Below the pieces are notes generated by a model that was not told the origin of the DNA, ran no database searches, and saw nothing but the letters and a program-made list of their open reading frames with translations. From positions 1 to 28,102 of the forward strand of contig JBJHCE010000018.1 in the NCBI GenBank assembly GCA_050485865.1: a DNA stretch of 28,102 nt. Direction: 5' to 3'. The translations under genes were made by a program, and so were the position numbers. The DNA is from SKNW01 sp050485865 (GTDB lineage: Bacteria; Gemmatimonadota; Gemmatimonadetes; Longimicrobiales; Gaopeijiaceae). Below are positions 6,424 through 15,932 of the stretch, in pieces (the stretch's first letter is position 1; each line of letters begins with the position of its first letter).

Positions 6424-8115
6424 TCAGATGCGCTGCCGTGCGATGATCCGCGAAAGGTAGACCACGGGGGCCGACCCCACCGCCACGATGAGGAGCGCCG
6501 GGAGGGCGGAGCGCTCCACCTGCTCGTCGGAGGCGAGCTGGAAGGCCCGGGTCGCCAGGGTGTCGAAGTCGAAGGGCCTCAGGATGAGGGTGAGGGGGAG
6601 CTCCTTCAGAACGTCGATGAAGACCAGGAGCCCTGCGGCCACGAGGGTCCCCCGGAGGAGGGGAAGATCCACCTTCCAGAGGGTCCGCATCGGGGGGGTG
6701 CCCAGGGAGCGCGACGCCTTGTCCAGGTTCCCGCAGACCCGCTCGAACCCCGAGTCCACCGGGTTCAGCGCCACGGCCAGGAAGCGGACCACGTAGGCGA
6801 AGACGAGCGCCGCCACCGTCCCGGTCAGGAGGAGCCCCACGTTCGCGCCCAACACGGGACGCAGGAAGGTGGCGAGGCTCCGGTCCACCCAGAGAAAGGG
6901 AACGAGCACCCCGACGGCGATCACCGCACCGGGGATCGAATATCCAAGGGAGGCGGCCCGGGCACCCAGCCGGAGAGGCGGGGTGGGAGAGAGGCGGACC
7001 GAGTAGACGATGAGGAGCGCCGCCGCCACGGCGAGGAGTGCCGCGGCCCCGGCGAGGCCGAACGAGTTCATGGCAAGGGTCAGGAAACGCCGGTCGAGGG
7101 CCTCGGGCGCCACCCCCACCGCCCATACCAGGAGCTGCCCCACCGGGACCACGAACCCGAGAAGGACCGGAATGGCGCAGGCCACCGCGGCGCCCCACCG
7201 CCGCCACCCCGTGAGGGGGAACCGGGGGATCGGCCGGAAGCGGCTCGACCCGTGGTCGAAGCGGGCCCGACCCCGCTGCCCCCGCTCCACGAGGATCAGC
7301 GCGAACACCAGGACCAGGAGGGCTGCCGAGAGGCGGATCGCCGCAGGGCCGTCGCCGAGGGAGAACCAGGCCCGGAAGATCCCGGTGGTGAAGGTCGAGA
7401 CCCCGAAGTACTTGACCGCCCCGTACTCGTTCAGGACCTCCATGAGGACCAGGGTGAGCCCGGCCACGATCGCGGGCCGGGCCAGCGGGAGCGCCACCCG
7501 GAAGAAGGTCTCCCAGGGGCCCTTCCCGAGCATCCGCGCCGTCTCGAGGATCCCACCGGACTGCTTCTGGAAGGAAGTCCGGCCGATCAGGTAGACGTAG
7601 GGGTAGAGGACGAGGGCCATCATGACCCCTGCCCCGGGAAGGGTCATGAGCCAGGTCCGGAGCCGCGCAGTGGCCGCCGGCTCGAAAACGACCTGGAGCG
7701 CCTGCTGGACCGGCCCGTGGTGCGCCAGGATCTCGGCCCAGGTGAAGGCCATGATGTAGGTCGGAAGTGCAAGGGGGAGAATGAGCGCCCACTCGAAGAC
7801 CTTCCGCCCGGGAAAGTCGCAGGTGGCCACGAGCCAGGCGGTGGCCACCCCCACGACCAGGGTGAGGGCCCCGACCCCCACCACGAGGGCCAGGGAATTC
7901 ACGATGTAGAGCCCGAGGACCGTCGAGGCCAGGTGGTCCCAGGTCTCGCTCCCCCCCGCGAAGACCCCGCCCAGGATCACCGCCGGGGGGAGGAGGACCA
8001 GGAAGACGACGACCGCCGTCGCCACCGTCCAGGGCGTGAGGGTGACCTGCGGCCGGGGCCGGTACTCGTCCCGGATGCGGGCGAGCCACCCCCGGACGGC
8101 CGGAGTCAGCGCCAT
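6424..8115 (-). CDS. fbpB: Iron(III) ABC transporter, fused two-domain permease (FbpB-like)
   Basis: The 563-residue product has about 12 hydrophobic membrane segments in two homologous halves. Each half ends with an EAA-type loop that contacts the ATPase: LETARMLGKGPWETFF followed by RVALPLARPAI, and DKASRSLGTPPMRTLW followed by KVDLPLLRGT. This two-in-one architecture is typical of FbpB/SfuB/HitB permeases, which carry ferric iron delivered by a periplasmic binding protein across the inner membrane. The ATG at 8115 lies inside the end of the binding-protein gene (10-base overlap), showing translational coupling. No ATP-binding subunit follows: the next gene downstream is convergent, ending 16 bases away. 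The ATPase must come from elsewhere in the genome. Thiamine or other substrates transported by related permeases cannot be fully excluded, but the partner gene favours iron. Confidence 0.9.
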   Translation of the reverse strand: MALTPAVRGWLARIRDEYRPRPQVTLTPWTVATAVVVFLVLLPPAVILGGVFAGGSETWDHLASTVLGLYIVNSLALVVGVGALTLVVGVATAWLVATCDFPGRKVFEWALILPLALPTYIMAFTWAEILAHHGPVQQALQVVFEPAATARLRTWLMTLPGAGVMMALVLYPYVYLIGRTSFQKQSGGILETARMLGKGPWETFFRVALPLARPAIVAGLTLVLMEVLNEYGAVKYFGVSTFTTGIFRAWFSLGDGPAAIRLSAALLVLVFALILVERGQRGRARFDHGSSRFRPIPRFPLTGWRRWGAAVACAIPVLLGFVVPVGQLLVWAVGVAPEALDRRFLTLAMNSFGLAGAAALLAVAAALLIVYSVRLSPTPPLRLGARAASLGYSIPGAVIAVGVLVPFLWVDRSLATFLRPVLGANVGLLLTGTVAALVFAYVVRFLAVALNPVDSGFERVCGNLDKASRSLGTPPMRTLWKVDLPLLRGTLVAAGLLVFIDVLKELPLTLILRPFDFDTLATRAFQLASDEQVERSALPALLIVAVGSAPVVYLSRIIARQRI

Positions 8116-9149
8116 CCGGCCCGGTCGAAGGTCTGCACCGCCGCGTTGTTCAGCGCACCCAGCCGCGAGAGCGGGAGCTCGTCGCCCCGGAACTCGCCCC
8201 AGGAGCGGAGCGTCTCGTTCCAGGCGACCCCCTCGCGGACCGGGTACTCGTGGTTCCCTTCGGCAAAGGCCCGCTGCGCCTCCTCGCTCACCAGGAACTC
8301 GAGGAGCCGGAGGGCGTTCGCCGGGTGGGGAGCATGCCGGGTGATCCCCGCCCCGCTCACGTTCACGTGGGCACCCCGCCCCCCCTGGTTCGGAAAGATC
8401 ACGCCCACCCGCTCGGCAAGCTCCCGCGAGGCGGGATCCCCGTCGGCCAGAAGCCGCCCCACGTAATAGGAGTTCACGAGGGCCAGGTCCCCGACACCGG
8501 CGGCCACGTCCCGGATCTGGTCCGTGTCGTTCCCCTGGGGCGCCCGGGCGAAGTTCGCCACCACCCCCCGGGCCCACGCCTCCGCCACCGCCTCGTCGTG
8601 GGCGGCGATGATGGAAGCCAGGTGCGAGACGTTGTAGATGTTCTCCGAGCTCCGGGCCACGATCCGCCCCCGCCACCGCTCGTCGGTTAGGGACTCGTAG
8701 GTCTGGACCTGGTCCGGGTCCACCCGGTCCTTCGCGTAGGCAATGATCCGGACCCGCTTCGTGAGCCCGTACCAGCTCCCGTCGGGGTCCCGGAACGCCT
8801 CGGGAACCGCCGCCTCGAGGACGGGCGACGAGGTCTCCCGGAGGAGTCCCCGCTCCTTCGCCCGGTGAAGCCGCCCCGCATCCACCGTGATGAGGACGTC
8901 GGCGGGGGAGGCCGCCCCCTCCCGCTCGAGACGGGCAATGAGCTCGTCGGCGGAGGCGCTCACGACCCGGACCTCGATCCCGGTGAGCTCGGTGAAGCGC
9001 TGGAAGAGCGCCTCGTCGGTGTCGTAGTGGCGGTGGCTGTAGACGTTCACCACCCCCTCCTCGGGGTCTCCGCACCCGGAGGCGAGGAGGGGAAGGGCCA
9101 GCGCGGTGAGGAGGAAGGAGGCCCGGGGGACCCGGCGGTGAGGAAGCAT
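8106..9149 (-). CDS. fbpA: Iron(III) ABC transporter substrate-binding lipoprotein (FbpA-like)
   Basis: From ATG 9149 the product has 347 residues; GTG at 9155 would add two residues. The signal sequence (FLLTALALPLLASGC) ends in a good lipobox with Cys26, so the protein is probably lipid-anchored. The mature part starts VVNVYSHRHYDTDEALFQRF, the usual opening of the FbpA/SfuA/FutA group, and contains the Tyr pair Tyr228-Tyr229 in LVNSYYVGRL that coordinates ferric iron in this family, plus HVNVSGAGITRHAPHP near the C-terminus. It captures Fe3+ and passes it to the permease encoded directly downstream with a 10-base overlap. A Fur-box-like palindrome lies 55 bases upstream of the start, consistent with iron repression. 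No clear Shine-Dalgarno sequence is visible for either start. Confidence 0.93.
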   Translation of the reverse strand: MLPHRRVPRASFLLTALALPLLASGCGDPEEGVVNVYSHRHYDTDEALFQRFTELTGIEVRVVSASADELIARLEREGAASPADVLITVDAGRLHRAKERGLLRETSSPVLEAAVPEAFRDPDGSWYGLTKRVRIIAYAKDRVDPDQVQTYESLTDERWRGRIVARSSENIYNVSHLASIIAAHDEAVAEAWARGVVANFARAPQGNDTDQIRDVAAGVGDLALVNSYYVGRLLADGDPASRELAERVGVIFPNQGGRGAHVNVSGAGITRHAPHPANALRLLEFLVSEEAQRAFAEGNHEYPVREGVAWNETLRSWGEFRGDELPLSRLGALNNAAVQTFDRAGWR

Positions 9150-9179
9150 GGTCACGTGGATCGGCGAGGAATCACGACG

Positions 9180-9197
9180 GGCCCCGCTCCCGGGGCC
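9180..9197. other. GC-rich hairpin in the fbpA leader
   Basis: GGCCCCG (9180-9186) and CGGGGCC (9191-9197) form a 7-bp stem with a 4-base loop between the Fur-like box and the fbpA start. No T-run follows on the minus strand, so it is not a normal intrinsic terminator. It could stabilise or attenuate the fbpA transcript, or mark the end of the dehydrogenase mRNA; in such GC-rich DNA it may also be chance. Confidence 0.35.
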
Positions 9198-9204
9198 ACG
9201 GTTA

Positions 9205-9223
9205 GTTGAGAACGAATCTCAAC
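9205..9223. promoter_or_regulatory. Fur-box-like 19-bp palindrome upstream of fbpA
   Basis: GTTGAGA (9205-9211), a 5-base spacer ACGAA, and TCTCAAC (9217-9223) form a perfect 7-bp inverted repeat, 19 bases in total. It resembles the known TGAGAAT-type Fur binding core and stands out as an AT-rich island in very GC-rich DNA. It lies 55 bases before the start of an iron transporter gene and overlaps the stop codon of the upstream dehydrogenase. Iron-dependent repression by Fur is the inference; another Fur-family metalloregulator would also fit. Confidence 0.65.
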
Positions 9224-9956
9224 CATCCTCCTTCCGATGTAAAGGCACGGCCTCGAGGGGGAGGGCGGCGCCGTTCACGATCCCCCCTGCCGGGGAGGCC
9301 AGGAAGACGAGCACCCGGGCAATGTCCGACGGGTCGAGCCAGTTCGAGCGATCGGCGTCGGGCATGGCCTCCCGGTTCCCCGGGGTATCGATGATCGTGG
9401 GGAGGATCGCGTTCGCCGTGATCCCGTGGGGAGCGCCCTCCCGGGCCAGCGTCTGGGTCAGGTTCAGGACCGCCGCCTTCGCCGCCCCGTAGGCGCTCAT
9501 TCCGGAAGCACCCCGGTCAAGCGCCGGCCGGGCCGACACGGTCAGGATCCGGCCCCAGCGCGCCTCCCGCATGGCCGGGAAGGCGGCCCGGCTCACGAGG
9601 AAGGCCGAGGTGGCGTTCATGGCGAGCATCCGCGCCCAGGTCCCGGGCTCCGTGTCCTCCACCTTCGCCATTGCGAACCCGCCCGCGAGGTTCGCCGCCA
9701 GGTGAACGGGGGGAAGGGCGCGGAAGAGGTCCGCCACCGAGTCGGGGTCGGTGAGGTTCGCATCCCGGTGAAGGTGAACCGCGTGAATGGCGTCGCCCAG
9801 GTGCGCTTCCAGCGCCGGGATCTCGGCCTCGTCGAAGACGGGCACGTGGACCTGTGCCCCCTCGGCCAGAAAGGTCCGCACCACCGCGCGACCGAGCCCC
9901 CCGGTACCCCCGGTCACGAGCGCCGTCCGCCCCTCGAGCATCTTCCGGTCCGACAT
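9219..9956 (-). CDS. Short-chain dehydrogenase/reductase (SDR)
   Basis: The 245-residue product is of classical SDR length. The cofactor-binding glycine motif TGGTGGLG is at residues 15-22, the structural NLAGG motif at about 89-93, catalytic Asn114 in MNATSAF, Ser141, and the YxxxK pair Tyr156/Lys160 in SAYGAAK. It should be a cytosolic NAD(P)H-dependent oxidoreductase; the substrate cannot be told. An acidic-looking VFDEAE stretch after strand 2 may favour NAD but is not decisive. ATG at 9956 is preceded by GGGGAG four bases upstream. The gene is transcribed away from icd, with a 155-base shared upstream region, and is followed by the Fur-like box and fbpA; there is no sign that it is itself iron-related. 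Confidence 0.9.
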   Translation of the reverse strand: MSDRKMLEGRTALVTGGTGGLGRAVVRTFLAEGAQVHVPVFDEAEIPALEAHLGDAIHAVHLHRDANLTDPDSVADLFRALPPVHLAANLAGGFAMAKVEDTEPGTWARMLAMNATSAFLVSRAAFPAMREARWGRILTVSARPALDRGASGMSAYGAAKAAVLNLTQTLAREGAPHGITANAILPTIIDTPGNREAMPDADRSNWLDPSDIARVLVFLASPAGGIVNGAALPLEAVPLHRKEDG

Positions 9957-10026
9957 GGATCTCCCCGCCTTTCAAGGTGGTTGGTTCGGCGCCCCTCCGG
10001 CTCCCGGCCGGGGTCCCCTTCGGGTG

Positions 10027-10056
10027 TTGCCCCGGCTTGCGCCCTTCCTCTAACTT
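10027..10056 (+). promoter_or_regulatory. Candidate icd promoter, TTGCCC-N18-TAACTT
   Basis: TTGCCC at 10027-10032 and TAACTT at 10051-10056 are 18 bases apart in the region between the divergent dehydrogenase and icd genes. The -10 resembles the TAGCTT box seen at three other promoters in this window. It would give an untranslated leader of about 50 bases before the icd start codon. Confidence 0.5.
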
Positions 10057-10111
10057 CGAACGCTTCCCGCCTCGCTGGAAGGCACCCGTTCCTCCAAGCC
10101 GAACGCCCATC

Positions 10112-11347
<1,236 letters not shown>

Positions 11348-11419
11348 GGAGGGCTCCGGCGCCTTCCCTCGATTCCTGAAGCATCTTCCAAACCCAGTTC
11401 AGCCATCGCGCGGTCCGCC

Positions 11420-12982
11420 ATGAAGATCCGGATTCTCGAACAGGCCCCCGAGCAGGTGGAGGCCCCCCTCGTTGCGGTCGCGGTGTTCCAGGGCGGTGCC
11501 ACCCTTTCTCCCGCTGCCGCCGCCCTCGACGCTGCCCTCGGAGGCGCCTTCTCCCGGGCCCGGGACGCGGGTGACTTCCTGGGTCGCCCCGACGAGTCCC
11601 TCGTCTTCTACGCCCCCGGGGGAGAAGGGAGCGCACCCGTGCGCCGCTTCCTCTTCGTGGGGGGAGGGGATGCGGAAAAGGCCGACGCGCAGGCGGTGCG
11701 GGACTTCGCCGCCCGCGCGGTGCGAAAGGCCGAGTCCCACCGGGTCACCGCCCTTCACCTGGCGGTCCCCGTCCCCGCCGCGCTGGCGACCGCGGGCGGC
11801 CCGGCGCGGGCGATGCAGGCCGCCGCCGAGGGGCTCGAGCTCGCCGCCTGGGACTTCCGGGAGCTCCGGGCAAAGCCGAAGCCCGAGGACCCGCCGAAGC
11901 CCCTCGTGACCGAAGCGTCCATGGCCCTCGACTTCGCCGAGGGAGAAGGTGCTTCGGAGACCGACGACCAGGCCCGGGCGGTCCGGGTCGGGCAGGCCCT
12001 CGCCCAGGGGGCGAACTTCGCCCGGACCCTCCAGCAGCGCCCCGGAAACGTGGCCACCCCCGAGCACCTGGCGGCGCAGGCACTCCAGCTCGCCGAGGAC
12101 CACGGCCTCCACCCCACGATCCTGGGCCCTCGCGAAATGGAGAAGGAGGGAATGGGCTCCCTCCTTTCGGTGGCGGCCGGCTCGGACCAGGAGCCCCGGC
12201 TCATCGTGCTCGAGCATCGCGGGGGGAAGGAGGCCGAGCGCCCCCTCGTCCTCGTGGGGAAGGGACTCACCTTCGACTCCGGGGGGATCTCCATCAAGCC
12301 GGCGAGCGGGATGGAGGAGATGAAGTTCGACATGTCCGGGGGGGCCGCGGTCCTGGGCGCGATGAAGGCCCTTGCCCTCCTCGAGGTCCCGGTGAACGTG
12401 GTCGGGGTGGTGCCCGCGTCCGAGAACCTCCTGAACGGGAGCGCGAACAAGCCCGGCGACGTGGTGCGGGCCCGCTCCGGCAAGACGATCGAGATCATCA
12501 ACACCGACGCCGAGGGACGCCTCATCCTGGCCGACGCCCTGGACTACGCCCGGGACCGCTTCGAACCGGCGGCCATGGTGGACTGCGCGACGCTCACCGG
12601 AGCGTGCGTGATCGCCCTCGGGCACCACGCCGCAGCCCTTCTCGGCACCGACGAGGGGCTCATGGACGAGCTCCGTGCGGCAGGAGACCGCGCCGGGGAA
12701 CGCTGCTGGCCCCTTCCGCTCTGGGATGCCTACCGGAAGCAGCTCGATTCCCCGGTCGCCGACCTGAAGAACGTGGGAGGGCGTCCCGCAGGGACGATCA
12801 CCGCCGCCCTCTTCCTCAAGGAGTTCGTGGGCGACACCCCCTGGGCCCACCTGGACATTGCCGGGACCGCCTATGGCGAGCCCCGGGACCCGTGGCACCG
12901 GGCCGGGGGCTTCGGGTTCCCGACCCGGCTCCTCGCCGAGTGGGTGCTCGCCCGGGCGGGAGCCGCGCCGGACGCTTCATGA
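11420..12982 (+). CDS. pepA: Leucyl aminopeptidase (M17)
   Basis: The 520-residue product has the variable N-terminal domain (about 1-180) and the conserved M17 catalytic domain. Metal and active-site residues can be placed: Lys281 and Asp286 in LVGKGLTFDSGG, Asp304 in MKFDMSGG, and Asp363, Glu365 and Arg367 in the family signature NTDAEGRL. The HLDIAGTAY segment near the C-terminus is also typical. The enzyme is a cytosolic, di-metal, probably hexameric aminopeptidase removing N-terminal residues from peptides; in some bacteria PepA also binds DNA, which cannot be judged here. Its stop codon overlaps the start of the next gene (ATGA), so the outer membrane protein gene is translationally coupled. 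Confidence 0.96.
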   Translation: MKIRILEQAPEQVEAPLVAVAVFQGGATLSPAAAALDAALGGAFSRARDAGDFLGRPDESLVFYAPGGEGSAPVRRFLFVGGGDAEKADAQAVRDFAARAVRKAESHRVTALHLAVPVPAALATAGGPARAMQAAAEGLELAAWDFRELRAKPKPEDPPKPLVTEASMALDFAEGEGASETDDQARAVRVGQALAQGANFARTLQQRPGNVATPEHLAAQALQLAEDHGLHPTILGPREMEKEGMGSLLSVAAGSDQEPRLIVLEHRGGKEAERPLVLVGKGLTFDSGGISIKPASGMEEMKFDMSGGAAVLGAMKALALLEVPVNVVGVVPASENLLNGSANKPGDVVRARSGKTIEIINTDAEGRLILADALDYARDRFEPAAMVDCATLTGACVIALGHHAAALLGTDEGLMDELRAAGDRAGERCWPLPLWDAYRKQLDSPVADLKNVGGRPAGTITAALFLKEFVGDTPWAHLDIAGTAYGEPRDPWHRAGGFGFPTRLLAEWVLARAGAAPDAS

Positions 12983-14961
12983 CGCTTCGCCGCACCCTCC
13001 TCCTCCTGGTCCTCCTGGGGGCCCCCGCCCAGCTGGCCCCGGCACTCGCCGCCGAGGCATCGGCGCAGGTTCCCCCCATGTTCGTGATTCCGGAGCCCCC
13101 GGCGGATCCGGAAGCGGCGGTCCCGACGGACACGATCCCCACCCCCGCGACCGACACGATCCCGCCCCCGGCCGAGCAGGTCCTTCCCCGGAACCTCCCA
13201 CGGGGGGGGAACCCGGTGCCCTCGGGCACCGAGCGAGGGATCTGGTCCTGGGACCGTGAGGCCCTCCTGGCCCACCAGGCCATGACCCTCCACGACCTTC
13301 TCTCCTTCGTGCCGGGGATCACCATGGTCCGGGGAGGCGACATCGGGTCCCCGGTGGCGGTAACCTGGGGGGGGATGGGGGCGGGACAGGTGCGGGTCTT
13401 CCTGGACGGGGTCGAGGACTTCCCGCTGGAAGGTGGCGTGCTGGACCTCGCCCAGGTGGGACTCACGGGGCTCGAGGAGGTCCGCATCGAGCGAAGCCCC
13501 CACGAACTCCGCATCCACCTGGAATCCCACCGGATCGAGGACGGACGCCCCCTCACCACCCTGGAGGTGGGAACCGGTGACTTCCGCACGAACCTCTTCC
13601 GGGTGGGTTTCGTCCACCCCGACGCGCTGGGGGGCACGATCCTGGTCGCCCTCGACCGCTTCGACACCGACGGCCCCCGGCGTGAAGAGCCCGGGGCCGT
13701 CTTCGGAACCCGGTTCCGCTACTCGATCTTCCCCCGCGACGGCATGGGGCTCGCCCTCGAGTACCGCTCCCGGACGGCCCGACGCCCCGAGGGGACCTGG
13801 GAGCCGAGGGAAGTGGCGCGGAGCGAGCTCTCGGCGCGTCTTGGCTGGGAACTCTCCGAGTCCCTCACGGCGGAGTTTCATGCGCTCCGGTCCTCCATCG
13901 ACGTGGGCGAACGCGCCGCATCCGGAGCCGACACCCTGCTTCCGGGAGAGGCGCGCTCCGCCCTGGGCGCACGGCTCACCTGGCGAGGCGGGCCGGTGGC
14001 GGCCTGGGGTGCGGGCTCCTTCCGCTCCGGCGAGGGGGGACCGCGCTACGTGGCGGAGGCCGGGGCCACCGCGGACCTCGAGGGCGTGGGAGGAATCGCC
14101 GCCCTGGCGGAGTTCGAGGGGTGGTCGAGCCTCGCCCTCGAGGGGCGGGGTCCCGGGGGGGAGGCCGTGGAGGGTGGCCGCTCGGCCGGGACCCTGGGCG
14201 CCTTCTCGCTGCGGGCCTGGTCCGCGCCTGTGGGCCCCCTTTCCCTCTTCGGCGAGGTGGGGTCCGGGCGCCGCGGGCTCCCCTTCGTCCTGCCGGCGGA
14301 TCCGGATTCCCCCGACAGCGGCGACGGGAACGGCGAGGAGAACAGCGGCGGCGCCCTTCCCGAACCCCGACCGGTGGAGCCCCTGCTCGTGGCGGAGCGC
14401 ACCGGTGTCCGGGCCGGCGCCCGGATCGGGTGGAGGGGAGCGGATCTCTCCGGGGCCTGGGTCCGGGTGGACGCCGACCTTCTCCCCCCCTTTCGCCTCC
14501 CCTTCGACCGGGGGGCCCAGCTCCCCGAGGGAGGGGTTCGAACCGGCTTCGAGGTGGAGGGCCGCGTTCCCCTCGACCCGGTGCTGAGCGGGCTCACCCT
14601 GACCGGAACCGGGCAGTTCTGGGATGACGCCCCCGGGTGGAGCTATCTGCCGGAGCGGAGCTGGACCGGGGCCCTCGCCTGGTACCACACCGGGTACGAC
14701 GGGAAGCTCGAGGTCTGGACCGACCTGGGGCTCCGGGGGAGGGACCCCATGCCCGTGCCCCAGGCGGCGGCGGGAACGGGCGAACCGGTGGCCCCCTTCA
14801 CCCAGGCCTGGTTCGCCCGGGTGCAGGTCCGGGTGGTGACCGTCCGTGTCTTCGTCCAGTGGGAGAACCTGACCTACCGGCTCGAGAACGCCGACATCCC
14901 CGGGCGGGCCCAGCCCCAGACCCGGGTCATGTACGGTGTCCGTTGGACCATGTGGAACTGA
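12979..14961 (+). CDS. Outer-membrane protein with TonB-receptor plug-like domain and beta-barrel
   Basis: The 660-residue product begins with a signal peptide (LRRTLLLLVLLGAPAQ, with likely cleavage near ALA-AEA). A Pro/Thr-rich segment with two TDTIP repeats (about 45-70) follows, then a plug-like domain at about 90-175: ALLAHQAMTLHDLLSFVPGI, VRVFLDGVED, and LEEVRIERSP, which correspond to the LL...PG, VRV.LDG and VE.IEVLRGP patterns of TonB-dependent receptor plugs. The rest is rich in alternating hydrophobic/polar strands, as in an outer-membrane barrel, with an acidic Asp/Gly/Asn-rich loop near residue 445. It ends in VRWTMWN, an aromatic-rich last strand, although the final residue is Asn. 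The ligand is unknown and no clear TonB box is visible. Start by ATGA overlap with pepA. It could be a shortened receptor or a plug-bearing porin. Confidence 0.75.
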   Translation: MTLRRTLLLLVLLGAPAQLAPALAAEASAQVPPMFVIPEPPADPEAAVPTDTIPTPATDTIPPPAEQVLPRNLPRGGNPVPSGTERGIWSWDREALLAHQAMTLHDLLSFVPGITMVRGGDIGSPVAVTWGGMGAGQVRVFLDGVEDFPLEGGVLDLAQVGLTGLEEVRIERSPHELRIHLESHRIEDGRPLTTLEVGTGDFRTNLFRVGFVHPDALGGTILVALDRFDTDGPRREEPGAVFGTRFRYSIFPRDGMGLALEYRSRTARRPEGTWEPREVARSELSARLGWELSESLTAEFHALRSSIDVGERAASGADTLLPGEARSALGARLTWRGGPVAAWGAGSFRSGEGGPRYVAEAGATADLEGVGGIAALAEFEGWSSLALEGRGPGGEAVEGGRSAGTLGAFSLRAWSAPVGPLSLFGEVGSGRRGLPFVLPADPDSPDSGDGNGEENSGGALPEPRPVEPLLVAERTGVRAGARIGWRGADLSGAWVRVDADLLPPFRLPFDRGAQLPEGGVRTGFEVEGRVPLDPVLSGLTLTGTGQFWDDAPGWSYLPERSWTGALAWYHTGYDGKLEVWTDLGLRGRDPMPVPQAAAGTGEPVAPFTQAWFARVQVRVVTVRVFVQWENLTYRLENADIPGRAQPQTRVMYGVRWTMWN

Positions 14962-14976
14962 CGGAGGGGACGGTGA

Positions 14977-15005
14977 TTGAGCCTTTCCCCGCCCTCCGTT
15001 AGCTT
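14977..15005 (+). promoter_or_regulatory. yicC operon promoter, TTGAGC-N17-TAGCTT
   Basis: TTGAGC at 14977-14982 and TAGCTT at 15000-15005 are separated by exactly 17 bases. Only nine bases separate the -10 hexamer from the yicC ATG at 15015, so the expected transcription start lies within a few bases of the start codon and the mRNA would be leaderless or nearly so. No Shine-Dalgarno sequence precedes the ATG, in agreement with this. The same -10 sequence occurs at 4281 and 27507. Confidence 0.65.
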
Positions 15006-15014
15006 TCCGGGCTC

Positions 15015-15932
15015 ATGAGCCACGGGACCCTGCGCAGCATGACCGGATACGGAAGGGCCGAGGGCGCCACCCCAGGGGGGCGCCTCCGGGCCGAGGTGCG
15101 CACCGTCAACCACCGCTTCCTGAACCTCCAGGTCCGCACCCCGTCGGGATTCGAGGGGCTGCAGGGGGAGCTCGACCGGATCCTGAGGAGCGTCTTCTCC
15201 CGAGGGCACGTGGCGCTGACCCTGACCCTGGACCGGGACGAGGTGCCCGGTCAGGACGGGCCCGGGGCCATCGGCGTCGACCTGGAACGGGCCCGGGGCG
15301 CCCTCGCGGCGCTGCGGGCGGTCCGGGACGAGCTCGGCCTGGACGGCCCGGTGGAGCTCTCCCACGTCCTCCACTTCCGGGATCTCTTCCCGCCCCCGGA
15401 CCGGGAGCGGGAAGCCCGGGAGGAACCCTCCATCGACGACGTGGGTCCCGTGGTCCAGGCCGCCGCCGACGCGGCACTCGCCATGCGGGTGGAGGAGGGA
15501 GAACGCCTCGCCGACGACCTCCGCGGGAGGCTCCGCGCCATGGAGGCCGAAGTGGAGGCCATCGAGGCCGCAGCACCGGGCCGCCTCGTCCGGGAACGGG
15601 ACCGCCTCCGCGAGCAGATTGCCCGTCTCCTTCCCGAGGGGGTGCCGGTGGACGAGGACCGGGTCGCCCGGGAGATCGCCCACCTGGCCGAGCGGTGGGA
15701 CATCCACGAAGAGGTCGTTCGCTTCCGTTCCCACCTGGAGATGTTCCGGGCCACCCTGCGCGACGGGAGCCCCGATGGGGTGGGAAAGCGTCTCGGGTTC
15801 ATCGTGCAGGAGATCCTCCGCGAGGCGAATACCATGGGTTCAAAGGCGAACGACGCCGACATCGCGCGGGCCGTGGTGACCCTGAAGGAAGAGATCGAGC
15901 GCCTCCGGGAGCAGCTGGAGAACGTCGAATGA
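15015..15932 (+). CDS. yicC: YicC family protein (putative endoribonuclease)
   Basis: The 305-residue product begins with the diagnostic LRSMTGYGRAEG and contains the VRTVNHRFLNLQVR segment of the YicC N-terminal domain. The C-terminal domain (DUF1732 type, about 205-305) has HLERW-like and FIVQEILREANTMGSKANDADI stretches (here split for length: LGFIVQEILREANTMGSKA, NDADIARAVV), ending in EEIERLREQLENVE. YicC proteins are reported as endoribonucleases and very often precede gmk, exactly as here. The gene heads a long plus-strand operon and shares four bases with gmk (ATGA). The start codon lies nine bases behind the -10 box, with no ribosome binding site. Length is normal for the family. Confidence 0.95.
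   Translation: MSHGTLRSMTGYGRAEGATPGGRLRAEVRTVNHRFLNLQVRTPSGFEGLQGELDRILRSVFSRGHVALTLTLDRDEVPGQDGPGAIGVDLERARGALAALRAVRDELGLDGPVELSHVLHFRDLFPPPDREREAREEPSIDDVGPVVQAAADAALAMRVEEGERLADDLRGRLRAMEAEVEAIEAAAPGRLVRERDRLREQIARLLPEGVPVDEDRVAREIAHLAERWDIHEEVVRFRSHLEMFRATLRDGSPDGVGKRLGFIVQEILREANTMGSKANDADIARAVVTLKEEIERLREQLENVE

Noticed and set aside
5699..8089. A long minus-strand frame of about 796 codons
   Set aside because: It is a shadow frame across the permease gene and the antisense of the sensor gene, with Pro/Gly/Arg-rich, non-protein-like sequence.
9205..9223. Palindrome as a transcription terminator of the dehydrogenase gene
   Set aside because: The stem is only 7 bp, AT-rich and lacks a following T-run; an operator before the iron transporter fits better.
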